A stretch of DNA of 64,000 nucleotides from Macrosoma leucophasiata (GCA_036365455.1 JAWQUS010000020.1:7413001-7477000); one strand, 5' to 3'; positions 36,601-51,600 are shown, counted from the stretch's first letter. Numbers and translations are program-made. The notes: generated by a model from the letters alone, not told the origin.

Positions 36601-39600
36601 GTTTTGTTCTTGGCCCTCTTGGATTTACTTGAAAAACAATACCGAACAACATTGAGTGTCAACTATTACACATTGTTAAATATAATATCAGTTATAACGC
36701 CATATTATCCTCTATTTAGATACATATTGTAAATTGTTTGTCTTCACATTGAACAGCAAAGTAATTTATTATTTTGGTTTTAGTAGAACCAGAACCAGTG
36801 GATTATTGAACATTTCGAGTTTTAATCAAAACAATAAATTAAATGTTTACATGAATTTAATAAGATAGTTGAAGCAACTGCAGCAACACCATCAGTAATA
36901 AGTCATTTTTGTCCCCAGCATTGGAAGGTTTTCAAGAAATAAAAGTAAAACACAAAATATATCTAAAAGGTTATGGTTCTCTATAACATGGGATAGTAGT
37001 GTGAGGAAGGTATGGTAACTAAAATGTATTATGAGAAAAGTCTATTTCACACTGTAAAAAGATAAGACTAATCATGATTTATGAAATCTCTAATCTATAG
37101 AGTTATAAAGTTTTTTATTGGGAAAAATTTACTATTCTATTCCGTATTTTGAAATCAATTACAGAAAGCAAGATATTGTGGAAATGACGAATCTTTCTTC
37201 TTGAAAAAGGACAAAAACTTTTGATGGATAGGATAATATACACATTTTTGATGTATTTTCTTTATGACATAAATAAAGACAAGACGAAAAACTGTATTAA
37301 ATCAAATTTTAGTTTAGTATTTTTATGTTTCTTGCTTCCTGTGATTGACTTTAAATATATATCTAATATACACAATTAATACTTATTTTATTCTCACACT
37401 ACTAAACACAGAAACCTAAATTATTAGAATTATATTTCAATGAGGCGGAGTAAGCGGTTATTTGAAATATATAGCTCAAAGCAAAGCCATAATACTAATC
37501 TAATGTAAAAAATCAAGTGAAAAGGACTCTGGCTTGCTCAACATTACAATATTCTATGATGTAGTGTTTCCAACATAGAAAAAAAATAACAATTCATGTA
37601 TTTTCATACAATTGAAATGGTTATTTTCAGATTGCTTACTTATTATGAAAGGATTTGACAAATATATTGTGATATTCAAATTTATCAAGATTATTTTATA
37701 AACGCCTCATTGACACGAAATGTTCTGTACTATTATGATGGTTCAGTCAAGAGTTATTATTTATAGGTTACGTATCTTTATTTCAAATTAATATAAATAA
37801 CCTAATAGAGCATGGCCACACCCACTAAACAGAAAAATGAGTTTTTATTTTCATATGCTTTATACTGTTTAAAATGTGTAAAATAATTAACTGGCGTTTT
37901 AAAATCCCCGATACAATGAACTTTCTACATTATTTATGATGATTATAATAAAATTATGTTAATCAGAACATCATTAATAACCTTGATTATATATACCATT
38001 GTTATTTGTTTTTAACCGTTATTGTGCAATAAGTAATGGATAATATAAATAATGTACAACAATTTTTTTTAATGACAACACAGTAACTCTGGTAATATTC
38101 GTTTTTGGAAAATCAGTCAAATAGTAAAATAAATTTTAATATGCTTTTAAAACAGTCTTACTTGTAACTGGATATGGGTGGAATCTTATAAATAAACGGT
38201 CATCAACTTATAACACATTTTCTCAAGATTTCGTAATATTTGTTTAAAATGGACGTATGGAAATGGCTCGTCTCAGAATAGCCTTATCTTGTACTTTACC
38301 ATGCAAAAAAACTTATTTAATAAGTTTCCCAAGACTCTGTAAAACAAGCATAATGTATTCTATCTCATTCTAGACGATAAGTTGTGTAGAGATATATTTG
38401 TCTTTATTTATTTATCTATTTTATTTTGTTGCTTTTTGTCAGGCGCGTGCGAACATGTTTTTATGAGGCATTTGAATGGTCTGAATACACACAAAAGCGG
38501 TTAATCGTGTTTTTTTTACTTTCAAGATATATTCACAAATGAAAGTATATTTCTAGGTAGTAATCGAACTATCAAGGTATATATCACTTTGAACCCGGCT
38601 TTCTAATATCATCCAGTTTCCACATCAAATACGATCGGAGTCTAAACCAAAAATGTCTCACTGTATCATCACTAGATAAAGAAAGTCGCCAGTTAATTAA
38701 TTTCCACAACAAACAAAAACGATCAGAGGTGGCCCACTCGGCAGTACGACAGCGGCAGTACTGACCTGGCGCACGGCGTGCACAGCGAGTGCGAGTAGAC
38801 CTTGTGTCCGCCGGGCCCGCGCTTGGTCTGGTGGTGCCAGTCGGCCGGCAGGTCGGGCGCGGGGGTCCCGGGGGTCCCAGGGGCCGCACCCCCCGCACCC
38901 ACCGCGACCCCCGACCCGCCCGGCTCGCGCGCCCCGCACGACTTGCATATCGCGCACTCCACGCAGTGCCACCGACCTGCAAACATTATACAAATTTTGT
39001 TATAATTATTTTACAGTATCTTAATGATTTGATGACAAGTCACAAGGCTTATCATCACTTCAGCCGAAAGACGTCCCCTGTTGGACAAAAGCGTTCAAAG
39101 ACTTCTGAGGCCGACGCAGTAGATGTGTAAGCCGTACGTCTTGCACTCGGCGCATTGCCACGGGTACTGGCGACACTAGTACACACACGAGGCGAGACTT
39201 ACCATTGGGCACCGTGCTGAGGCCGACGCAGTAGATGTGGAAGCCGCGGTCGCAGAGGTCGCAGAAGAGCATCTTGTCGTCGTCGGCGGGGCGGGAGCAG
39301 ACGCCGCACGTCTTGCACTCGGCGCACTGCCACGGGTACTGGCGACACTCACCATTGGGCACCGTGCTGAGGCCGACGCAGTAGATGTGGAAGCCGCGGT
39401 CGCAGAGGTCGCAGAAGAGCATCTTGTCGTCGTCGGCGGGGCGGGAGCAGACGCCGCACGTCTTGCACTCGGCGCACTGCCACGGGTACTGGGGACACTC
39501 ACCATTGGGCACCGTGCTGAGGCCGACGCAGTAGATGTGGAAGCCGCGGTCGCAGAGGTCGCAGAAGAGCATCTTGTCGTCATCGGCGGGGCGGGAGCAG

Positions 39601-42600
39601 ACGCCGCACGTCTTGCACTCGGCGCACTGCCACGGGTACTCGCGACACTTGCGGATCGTGTCCGGTCCTAGCTCCACACACCCTGGATGAACTGTTGGCA
39701 ATCAAATGTGAACACAATTTAAGCATGTAGTTTACTTGGATGGTGAATGATTCGATTTATAGACATCTACACAAAAAACAGAGATCAAAATGCATTGCAG
39801 ATACGTTGCCAATCCTGACCCTTAAAGTTTTTTGTGTCTGTTGTTGTGGTAGTTATGCAGGACACAAATCACCATCTAATCAAAACACAATAGATAGATT
39901 GAGAGAGATCGAGCTCCAATAATGGAACTACACCACCAGTAACGAATACTACATATCTTCAATCCACACTCTCTTTTCCTACTTCGTATGATACTTGGTG
40001 TAAAAATAGTACAGGCAGTTACCGGTCTCGAATTTAGTGCATGCATCCCCGATAAACAAGACGATCCAAGGCTACTCCATACCTCATGCCGTCAATACAC
40101 TGTGCGTGAAACGCATCGCATACGAGAGTGGTGCAAATTTCTTTCATTCACCCTTACGATTTAGGGTGGGCATCTAACAGGTGGTAATTCTGTTCGTACC
40201 AAAATACACCCAACTAATTACATTTTCTCTAGAGCATACAAAAATAATTCGCGCCGATTTTGACAATTACACAGTTAACGCTCGCCAACGCTTCGTGGCA
40301 CCGCTCTTCATTTTGCCACTAGACTACCGAGACGGTGAAATAGAAGGTTGCAATAAGGAAGACAGACTCACGCTTAGCGTTGCACTTGGAGCAGACGAGG
40401 AATCGCTCGTGGGTGTACTTTCGGTTGGCCTCGAGACGCAGCTTGCAGGTGCGGCACGTGTCTTCGATCGCAGTTTCTTCCTTCCCACTGCCGCTGCCGC
40501 TCGCCCACGCTTCTGTGGCACTACTGCGCTTCGTCTTCGTCAGCTTTTTCCGCTGCACACATATATTATGTATATTAGTATTTTTTTTAACGGTGGAAAA
40601 TAAGAATGTAGTTTGTTGAAATAAAACTATTTTTATGAATACACGTCGCCTCAGTGAGATAGCCAAAATTGAAGGAGCAAGCTGAATAGAATTTTTCAAA
40701 TTGGTATTGGTATAATATATTTTTTTAATGATTTTTTGCTATGGTTTACGTCAACAATAGTTGCCAGACTTCAATTGGCATAGGAAAACAAAGCACCTTT
40801 CCTCTTTTAGTTTACACGTCAGAAGGGGGAGAGGGGAGATACTTTACCACTTTGGAAATGTCTAGCTTTGAAACGATTGACATTCAGAAAAAATGTTAAA
40901 GTAACCTTAATGTCAGTTTTACAGATCTATAAACACGAGGGGTGTTTATAGATCTGTAAAACTGACTTAAGTTTGAAGAAAAAGTTTTTTAGTAATATAT
41001 TATTTAATTAACTATAAATCGTTTTAAAATAAAGAAGTATGTATATACCTTGGCGGTCCGATGTGGCTCGTCGGAATCATCGGAGGAGGAGCACCGGGAG
41101 CCCCAGTCGGGCTCCGAGTCCGAGCTCGAGTCGGCGGCCGACGGCGGCGCCGGCGGGGCCGCTAGCGCCGTGTTCAGTGGGAAGTAACTGCAAACCACAC
41201 GGATAAATAAATAAATATACATGTAGGATCGGTGTGTCTGTGGAATAGGAAACGGAACGTAAGCGAGTGTGTGAAAGGATGTAATGAAAGAGTAGGACGG
41301 GTGAAGTGGCATGATAGTCGTGAAAGGAAGGGGAAAGAACACTTTATTTTTCTAGGTGGGCGAAACGATTGGTCACGATTTACGGGTTACGATGTAAATA
41401 CAAAAATATTTACATTCTTTAGTTTTCTTTACTGCCTGGGATCCCAATTCTACATAAATAAATAAAAATTAATCGCTAGATGTGTTGCTAAGCATTAAAC
41501 TCGAGAACCGCTGGACCGATATCGCTAATTATTTTTGTGTTGTATTTATAACTGTCCGGAAAATGTTTATATGAAAGAAAAAAATAGATAGTAGCGCTAA
41601 AAATTAGAAAGGAGATGTTGCAAAAATGTATGGACCTCGGGCCATGTATTGTACACAATATCATAAAACAGGCAAAATCAATATAAAATCGTTTTTTACT
41701 GCATATTTTCACTTATTTAGCTTTGTTTGCAGATACAAAACATTATTTGCAGTTAGAATTGCAACCCAACCAACATGGCGAATATGGCGGGCGATGTCAT
41801 TTTGACATTTTCATTTTTTAAATTGTATTTTGATTATATGGTAGTTGGCGAAAAAAGTAATATATTCTAAATACTATTGAAATCGATTGATCCCAAGTGT
41901 CGGCAGTATCGCCGCCATGTTTAACATAGTTGAAAATGATAAAATCGTTTGAATTAAATGTGGTTGTAACTCTAAAATATATTCTTGAATAAATTATTCT
42001 ATTTTTTTCGGATTCTTCTATATTTTACTTATTTTTTGAGGACGTGTACGAACCAGAGCCGAGCTCGCAACATCTCCTTTTAACTTAACTTTTCTTATGT
42101 AAACCTTATGGCGCTTGACATAACAGTCAGTCGTCAATTATCGTTTTACATATTCATTCATTATTCGTAACAGTTGGATCGGTACGGATTGATGATTGAA
42201 AAATGGCATCAAATTACCAGTAACAATCTAGATTACACCCGCGCCAAGCCGGGACGGGTCGCTAGTTAAAAAATATTTTTTTTGGCGAAGTGACGATCCT
42301 ACCGCCCATTAGCGGAAGAATTTTCTTCTACTGGAAGAGAATTCTTCCACAAGTAGTAGGTGCAATAATGCAACAGCAGCAGCGTCCAATCCGCCTGCCG
42401 AGCGAGGCGATTATGGCATATTCTCTCCTAATGACGCACAATGCTATTGTTAGCGTCTTTGGGCAAGGCTTTGTCCAGCAGTGGATCTCTTGCGGCTGGT
42501 GTGATTATGATGATCATCATCGTAGCTACCGCGGCGCGTTCACTATGAACAAGTCGCGCGTTAAAAGCGAAAAAAGCGTGGTGTTCCAAAACCCATATTC

Positions 42601-45600
42601 TTAGTCGTAACCTCGACCTTAACTCTACCTTACTCAAGGGAATTGGTATTCTTAGTTGTAACTAATAACGTCAACTCGACATTCTCCTCCGTTTGAGGTA
42701 AGAAAGCAGCTGTCAAACTCCAAGGTACCTCACGATTTACCTTGAAGTTTCGAGGAGTATTTAATTTTCACAGTTTTTCGAGTCGAAAATGTCTGGAAAT
42801 ATAATTAAATACCATATTTTTCTATAAAAATAGATTGCCAAGACTTTGTGAATTATTTATATAATCCGAACACATGAGTTACTGTCAAAATACAACTAAG
42901 AATATGGATTTCGAGGCGTCCTCATAAAGTATCCTCAGTTGAGTGTGAGTCAAGAAACCAATGTTTCGAGTAACGTCTTAGAATATGGGTGTAACCGTGA
43001 GTTTGCATTGATGAAACATTCACATAAAAACATGTTAAAATGATAGGTTCGACAGCAGTGCGAACGCTAGCACCAACAAGACATTCATCGCAATACATAC
43101 TTTATGCGATGAGTTGCGAAACATCATCATGTTTAATGTTTTTAGTGCAAATTAGGGGTAAGACCCCTCGGAATCAAAGCACACACTTACCGTAGCTCCT
43201 GCGGCGTGTAAGTGCGGTACCAATGCTGGTACTGTCCCGGTAGCAGCGCGTGAGGGTAGAAGCCGGCGGGCGGCCGACAGCGCACCGCGGGGGCCGGCTG
43301 CGGCGCGCGCCGTCTCCACACCGTCAACGTCTGAAGATCCGCGCACGCTCCTCGTCTGGAGGCGTTCACACGGGCGTTCCACTCGCTCGCAGACGCTATC
43401 GCCGCTGCCGCCATATCCTGCAACAATATGAAGTTTTTTTTAGGGTTCCGTAGTAAACAAGGAACCCTTATAGATTCGCCATGTCCGTCTGTCTTTCTGT
43501 CTGTCCGTCCTCGGTTTAGCGCAAATACTGTTGGTACTAGAGACTTAAAATTTGGCACAAATATACACCTTTATCACGCCGACAAAATAAAAACATGGAA
43601 AAAATATTTGTTTAGGGTACCTCCCGTACATGTAACGCGTGGTTTTTTTTTTTTATTTTTTGTTTTTTATATAGTGTAAGATATCGTTGGATAGGTCTTT
43701 CAAAAATGTTAGGGGTATGCTAATATCATTTTTCGATTTAGTTAACTGTTCGTGACATAATAAGCTTTAAAATGCTCTTGATCTTTCCATAATTAAAATT
43801 TACAATTTTTTAATTTTTTAAATAATGATAATCTTATAAAAGTCAATGTTTTGGGACAAAAACGAATAATAGATAGATAATGACAGTCTCAAATAATCAA
43901 CTTCCAAAAGAATGAATATATTATAACCATTACCTGTCTAGTCTTTTCAGGGTCTATTTTTGGTAGATCTGGTTTTTGATCTACAGGTTTAGCATCAGCT
44001 TTGAGTTCAATTTTCTCCATCTTCATTTCAACTTTGACATCCGCGACCGCTTCTTCGGCAGCTTCGGCCAGCTGTCTCTCCCTCTGATGGGAGCGGTACT
44101 CTTCGTATTTGTGTGGGTAATCAGACAACATTATGTCTAACACTTCGCTGGCGTCTACTGCCGTGACTCCTGTGTAAAAAAAAAATAATAATTATCGTCG
44201 AAATAACAAAGAGAAATTAATTAATAATGTTATTGATTTTTCCACACAAATTCGTTACAAATAGCATATAAAATAATAGGGTAATAAAATTCGAGCAAAA
44301 ATTATTTTATTGTGGGAGACTGGAGCCTAAGCTAAGTGTGTATAATAATAATAATGGCAACCCATTATACGTGCCACTGCTGGGCACGAGTCTCTCCCTT
44401 TTTGGGGGGAGGGCTGGAGCTTACTCCACCACGCTGCTCCAATGCGGATTGGTGGAGGTGGGTGGTAAGTGTGTGATCGTTGGGAATTCAATGTCTCTAA
44501 AGTAATCCATTGACCAATCAACAACATCTATATATATAAAGACAAAACATGCAACATATTATAAAAAACATCATTGAAAACATAAGCGTTAACAAGACGA
44601 CCCGGTTAGTCCAGCGGTGTCAGATGACCGTTTGATTCAAAGGGACCGGGACAAATATTTGTATGGCTTACAGATATTTGTTTCGGGTCTGGGTGTTTGT
44701 GTATGTGTTGTATGTGTACAACGGCACCCATGACACAGGTTTATACCTACTGTAGGGCTGTGAGTGTAAGCGTAAAAAAAAACAAGAGGCTTGTAGAGTT
44801 AAAAGTGGACACGACAGTTCGAATATCTTTTGCCGTGGCTAAGAAAATAATGTCTTCATTGTTTAAAAATAATGTCTTCATTGTTTAATATTAATGTAAG
44901 TATATTTTATTACTTACCAAGGTCGCAAAGAGCTTCAGTGACCAAGCCTTTGCTAAGGACGTATTCACGTTCGTCGCCGGCGATCGTCCGCCTTTTTAGT
45001 TCAGGATATCGTCGTTTAAAACTTTTTACGGAAAGGAACATTGCTACTTGTTCTTGAATCATCATAACCTGGTTAATAGAAACAAATGGCTGGTATGAAC
45101 AAACAGTACAGTATTTCATATCACTTCACTACACACTACATATAATAAAGTTCCCCTATTTTCTCTGTCCGTATGTATGCGCTAATCTCGGAAAGATGTG
45201 GACGGATTTTGTTCCTGTTTGAAATGTTGGAAAGAGGGTTTTATGAAGAAGGTTTTTATCTATAATTTATCAATATCGTACTTATATTTATCGAGATATC
45301 ACGGTTTTTGTCAAAGATATAGGGCGCGTCCCCACAATACATATAATTAATGCTAGCCGTGCGAAGCCGGGGCGGGTCGCTAGTATATAATAAATGGAGT
45401 TGAAGACCTCAGTTTTACTATAAATATAGCGCTTAGAGTCCAACAAGTATATTAACAGTAGTAAAGTAGTTTAAAATTAATTGTACTATACTTACTTTGT
45501 AAACATTGATTTTACTTATATGTGTAAAACTAAACATTGATTGTAACACTGTTTGTTAACACTAATAAATTAAAAAAAAAAGTGCTTGCTAAGCACTAGT

Positions 45601-48600
45601 AGTAAGGAGGGCTGAGCAGGCAGCAATGCTAATAAATAAATGAATAAAATGAACTAATATTATGGTGTAAATACCTTTGGGAGCGTTCAAGTATTACATA
45701 AGGCAATTCTTATTATATAGGCAATTCTAATTTGAAAACGAAGATTTTTGACCCTCCCTCACCCCCATATAACGTGCCGTAACGTTGTTGCCCCGTCCTC
45801 CCCTCTCAAAACGTTACGTAGCACCCAAATGAGCATTAAATCTTAGTTCCACAATTTTTTTCACTTTAAAAAAAAGTTAGATAACACGTTGTTTGAACCC
45901 TCCTCTTGCCCCTATAACGCAGCGTAACGATTTACATGACCCCCTTCCCACACATTGCGTTACATAATAATTGAACGCTCCCTTTGTAATATAGATTATG
46001 TAAATATATCTGAGAACATAATAATATCTAAATTGTAATCTGTACAATAACTCTACTAATAAAAGAAGAGGTTGTTTGGTTGATTACGCCAATCTCAGGA
46101 CGCACAAGTTCGAAGTGAAAAAAAAAGTGTTCGATAGTCTTTTTATCGAGGAAGGCTAGAGTAAGCTAGACTACTATATAACCTCACACCACGACCAATA
46201 GGAGTGGAGCAGCAATTAAAAATGTTGTAATAATGGGAGAAGTGTTTTCTTATGCGGAGGTAGTCGCGGTCACAGCTAGTTATACTCATATTAATAATAT
46301 ATATACCTGATGTTCCACGTCTCTTTGCTCAGTAGGTGGCCACACATATTCTTTGACATCGGCAGCCGTCCACACTTTGTTACTGAAAAAAATATGTCTT
46401 GTCTTAGTTTTAACAGACTTCAAAAAGGAGGTTCTCATTTTTTTTTTTATTTATGTATTGGACATACATAAATAAAAATAACTGATACAATGTACGTGAA
46501 TGTTTTTTGTTCAATGTAAAATAGTTGCCATTGAGTCCCATAACATTTTTAAGTAGTTTAGCCCCGTAGTTTTTATTGTATGAGCATATTTAACTTGGAC
46601 CAAGTAATTTTCCCGGTTAGTTTAAAAACAAATAACTGCAAACTCAAACTCAAAAATTCATTTAATCACTTGGAAATAATAGAATTTGCTTGTGATAGGT
46701 CAAATTACAAATATAAAATTAAAGCGAATAACAACTGATACGTTGATTAATATGTCAAAGTAAATAAATTAATAATAGTCCAAAAATACTTAATAATAAA
46801 AATAGGTATCAACAGAATGTTCCATACTCTCTTTTACAAACAGCAAGATAAGATTAAACAAAAAAAAAGGGACATTCTTTGTCATTCACTGGCAGAGTTC
46901 CAAAGCCCACATTACTGAGAAAAAACCTGCCAAAACAAAACTCAGTAGGGTCTTTTCAAAATATGTTCCTTAAAACTATTTTCACTATATGAAACTTATA
47001 ACTATGTTTTACAATATCAAGTACAGTGCACATTCATTTCACAAAATTATTGTTTAGTCTTGTGGAGCTAGACCAGCATTTGTCCAGGCATCTCTATCCT
47101 TTAGATAGTCACCGAGTCTATAGTACGCATTTTTACATCTGTCAGTTCAAGAGTATTGGACGGAATTTTGTTATAAAACTGTATACAACATGTTAAGAAA
47201 CATTTATGTGTTTTCGATAGGCGAAAACTTGGAAATACTAATTTATTTTTATTTCTGGTATTATAAGTATGTATATCATTAATTTTCTTAAATAAGTGCA
47301 AGTTTTTTCTAGCATACAATATATTTTCATAAATATATTTTTAATAAGTTGAAGGGCTTTACATTCAAGGCCATAGTGCTCAAGTTTGCACATTAACGTA
47401 TTATGGTCCACGCAGTCAAATGCTTTTGAAAGGTCGCAAAAGATTCCTATAGCATCCTGCGAATCTTCCCAAGCTTCATAAATATGTTTAAGTAAAGCAA
47501 CAACGGCATCAATTGTATTACAACCTTTTGTGAAACCAATATTGTTGGTGGTGTAAGATCTTATTTTTATTAAAGTGCTGCAGCAATTGATTAAGTATCA
47601 CTTTCTCGAAAACTTTACTAATAACGGGAAGAACAGATACCCTATAATTATTCGGGTCTTTACTATCCCCTAATTTAAATAATGGTACGACTTTGCTCAG
47701 TTTTAACAAATCGGGAAAGATTCCCTGCTCAATACATAAATTAAAAATTGAAGATAAATAAGGCGCTACAGTACTAATACTAATACTGCAACACTTAAGT
47801 GATAAATAACAAAATACAGAATGTAATATTTAGAAGTTGGGCCACTTATTACACCAACTAAAGATCTACGGTTTATCTATATCATGGCTTGATACTTACA
47901 GTACTCAACAATCAATATTGCACATAGAGCCTGCGAAAGAGACCGTTTCGACTTCGTAGAGCGTTATCTCTGTTGCACACTGCCTACGTAGGCACTGACA
48001 ATCGGGTATTGATCAAAACTTGATCAAAATGGTCGATAAATGTCAAATAGGTACGGTGCGAAAGAGATAACGCTCTACAGACCCGAAATAAGCAAGAAGT
48101 CTCCTTCTTAGGCTCGATGTGCAATATTTATTGTTGAGCACTGTACAAAAAGAAACATAACAGTGCAAAGTTTTGGAATAACTATTGTTATGTAAATGAC
48201 CATCAAACGAGTTCATGATTTTAAGTGAATAATTGAATTGGGTATAAAAAAAAACCGATCTTGAGAAAAAAAAGCTATGATTTTTGTCTTGAAGCAAGTA
48301 AAATGTCATAAAATGTCTTGTTATGATCACAAATAATAATTTTAGACCATACCACCCACATAATGACGGTAAACCCATAAGGCTTGCAATATCTGCCGCA
48401 GGGGCAAAACAATTTAGACCTCAGCAGTAGCAGTGGCGTAGCTAAAGTGGGGCGGCCCGCACCAGGTGCCACCCATTTGGGGGTGACACCCTCTCTTTAA
48501 ATAACCCAAATTTGCTCAAATGTGCCCCACAGCAGTGAAGAATGGAGAAATAAGATACAAAAGAATGGGAAGTATTTCCTTTTTTTTGCTCATCTGCCCC

Positions 48601-51600
48601 GGGTGCCACCCATGTTAGCAACGCCTTTTAAAAAACAGCAGCAGTCATTTACTCTGCATGTTTGATTGCCACCTTCAGAGCACAAAAAAAATGTATAGAC
48701 TCCTAAGATAACTAACTCAATTACTCACCTATCAAATAAATCAGCAAATTTAGATTTTTTCATTTTACTGCTTTCATTTGTAGAACTCTTCACAGAACTT
48801 TGAGAATCTTCATCCAACAAATGAGAGGGCCTAGAAATATTGTCTATATTAGTACAATGGAATTTAGAAAGAATCAAATGTATATTTAGTATAAAATAGT
48901 ATCTTTACTTGGCAGGTGTGGCGTTGTCATCCATCATACATGTTTCTTCTTCAAATAATTGAACAGTGGTAGTAGCTGGTCCACAAACACGTCCATATAT
49001 ACCCAAAGTTTCCTGAAATTACGTAAAATATAGCATCAAGGGTCCACAAAAATCTGGAGGCAAGTGTTTTGACCAGAGATTAATTTTCAAAGTCAAATTA
49101 GATTTAAATGTTTTGAAAAATAAGAGCATTTAAGTTAAATCGTCAATATGTTTATTAGTTTAACAGGACACAAATTATTGTAACCAAAGTAAACTTACTT
49201 TCATGTACATTGCACCCCTACCGCCGCCGCGACCGCGGCCACGACCACGAGGGGTGCGAATGGGTCGTCCACGACCGCCTCTGCTGCCTCGTCCGCCTCG
49301 ACTACCTCGCCCTCTACCCTCTCCGACTGACTCCGGTGACTTCATAAATGAATCCTCCGATTTTGGAATTGAATTCTCCAGAACCGCTGCCAATTCTGGC
49401 GTATCTGTAAACACCTTTATTTCACTAGAAGACGTTCGCCTTCTACTGCTGAGTGGGGTGGAACATACAGATGGTAATTTATCGAGCGCCTCCGTCATTC
49501 GCGGCAGCTTTATTCTAGAGCTGGTGGGGTCGATCTCCTCTTCCACTTTTTGCTCTTCAACGAAAAATTTATTCGCGGTCTCTACGATTGGTTCAGGCGC
49601 CTGCACAGGTTCCGTTTCAAGACGCCTCACACCGCGCCCGCGACCTCTACCACCCCTCTGTTTTTTTACTAATATAACCGGCCGTTCTCTGTAAAATACA
49701 AAATAACCCCTTTATTCATAAACGTATTTTAGCTAAAGTGTTGCTAATCTCTCCTTTGTCTTTTTCTATCCTACACATTTGACCATGCAACTGACAGGGA
49801 CAAAGCATTCTATAGCTAAAACGTATCTAATGTACGTTTATGAATAAGGGGGTATGTCGGTAAAACTATTATTATTTATCTAGTTAGGTATTATGTAATA
49901 AAAAATATTTGATAACAAATATCTACCTGGACAACCGAAGGGACCTTTGTGGACGTTCTTCAAGTGCTGGAATTGGTAAAGCAACAATTGGCTTGGCTCC
50001 CTCTGATACAGGCAATTTCCTGGGTCGGCCTCGCTTCTTTGGCTGTGGTGTCATCTCAACCACTGCAGGAATGTTAATGCTTTCATTGATCAATTCTGAA
50101 GGAGTTTTCAAATTTTCTACTTCCAAAGGATCCTGAGAACTATCCTCTGGGACAGTGTTAAAATCTCGAGATTCGTTATTTTCACTAAATATCATTTCTT
50201 GAATTTCGGGATGGGTTTTATCTGGAGATGTTTCAACAACAACATCGGAACTCCCTGTGGATGTACTGCACTCTAATTCTGGTATTAGACTTTTCGTTTT
50301 CTCGGAACAGTTGATGTCGTTAAATGGCATACTATGTAATTGTTTTGTTTGTAAATTAGATAGAATGTTATGCAATTTCGAATTTCCATTTTTGGAGCAA
50401 TTTTCATTATTCAAAATTGAGTGATTTACAATCTTTGGGGTCTGCTTTATTTCTATTGGTTTAGATGGTGATAGCGCCGACGGAGCTTTGTGATCAATAG
50501 AAACGGGGGAAATTGATAATGATTTGCTAGATAATAGCTGTCCAAGTTTCAATCTTTTAGATTCTAGTACTGAAATCTCTGGTTCTTTTTCCTTATTTTG
50601 GATTGGCGGACTGACTTCCGTTGGAGAGGGCCGTTTAACAGCATTTCTTCTTACTGCAGGTGTCTTTTCAGTGTTTTGAACAATCCTTGAACTTCGTAAT
50701 CTAGTGCCCATGGCCATGCTTGGAGAGTCAAAATTTGTTTTTCTTCTATTGTTTAAAATAGTCTTTTTTTGGTGTGATAAATCATTCACTGATTCCTCAG
50801 TATTTTCTGATGAATAATTTTGTTGCTCAGATTTCTTAATCTCTTCAGTTATAATTTTTGCTGAAGGACCATGATCAGTCTTGTTTATTTTTAATATAAT
50901 TCGAGGGGAGTCCTGTTCAGAACTTTGATTAGTCATTTTGTCAGATATGTTTATTTCTAATGGTACTGTTAAACTTTCATTAGCGTCTTTACAAAGTTCT
51001 TGTATTGAACGTATTTTCAACGGTAATGATGGACAAGTCAATTTATTTGCATCTGTTTCCAAATTAACTAATTCAACACCACAATCATTACTTGGAGTTA
51101 CTTCTTTTGAAACAGTCGATTGTTTTATAGGATCTATACAATTACTTGCATTTATTTTCGAATCGGCCATTTTTGTAGCAATAGTGTCATTATTTACTTC
51201 TAAAAGTTTTTTCAATAATGTACAATTTTGAATAGTTGGTGTTTGTTGCTTATTTAAAACTATTGTATCCACTGCTTTATTTGTTTTAATATTGACTTTT
51301 TCTATGCTTTTGTTTTTTTCTGATATTTGATCTATCGCCAACTTATCTGACTTCTGATCAGCAGTGGTAGATTTGATGAGTGTATCATTTGAGGTTACTC
51401 CTGTTTCTTGGGTTGAACTACTATCAGTGTGAGTTGAAGCAGGGGATGATCTTTCTTTCAATTTACTTTCAGCAACCACATCATCTACAGCAGTTGTTGA
51501 TTCGACAGTAGCGTCTCTGGTAGAATCTAAAATACAGTTCTGTTTGGGCTCATTTAAAACGGGGGATTCATCTTGTGTCGATGTTTTTACATCAATCACA

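Noticed and set aside
39237..39671. Plus-strand and alternative minus-strand frames over the PHD array
   Set aside because: They are repeated shadows of the true PHD frame; 150 bp is a multiple of three, so all frames stay open.
43187..43558. Independent 123-aa minus-strand protein
   Set aside because: Its core is e(y)3 exon 8 (SAY domain) with correct junctions at 43191 and 43417; the rest is intron.
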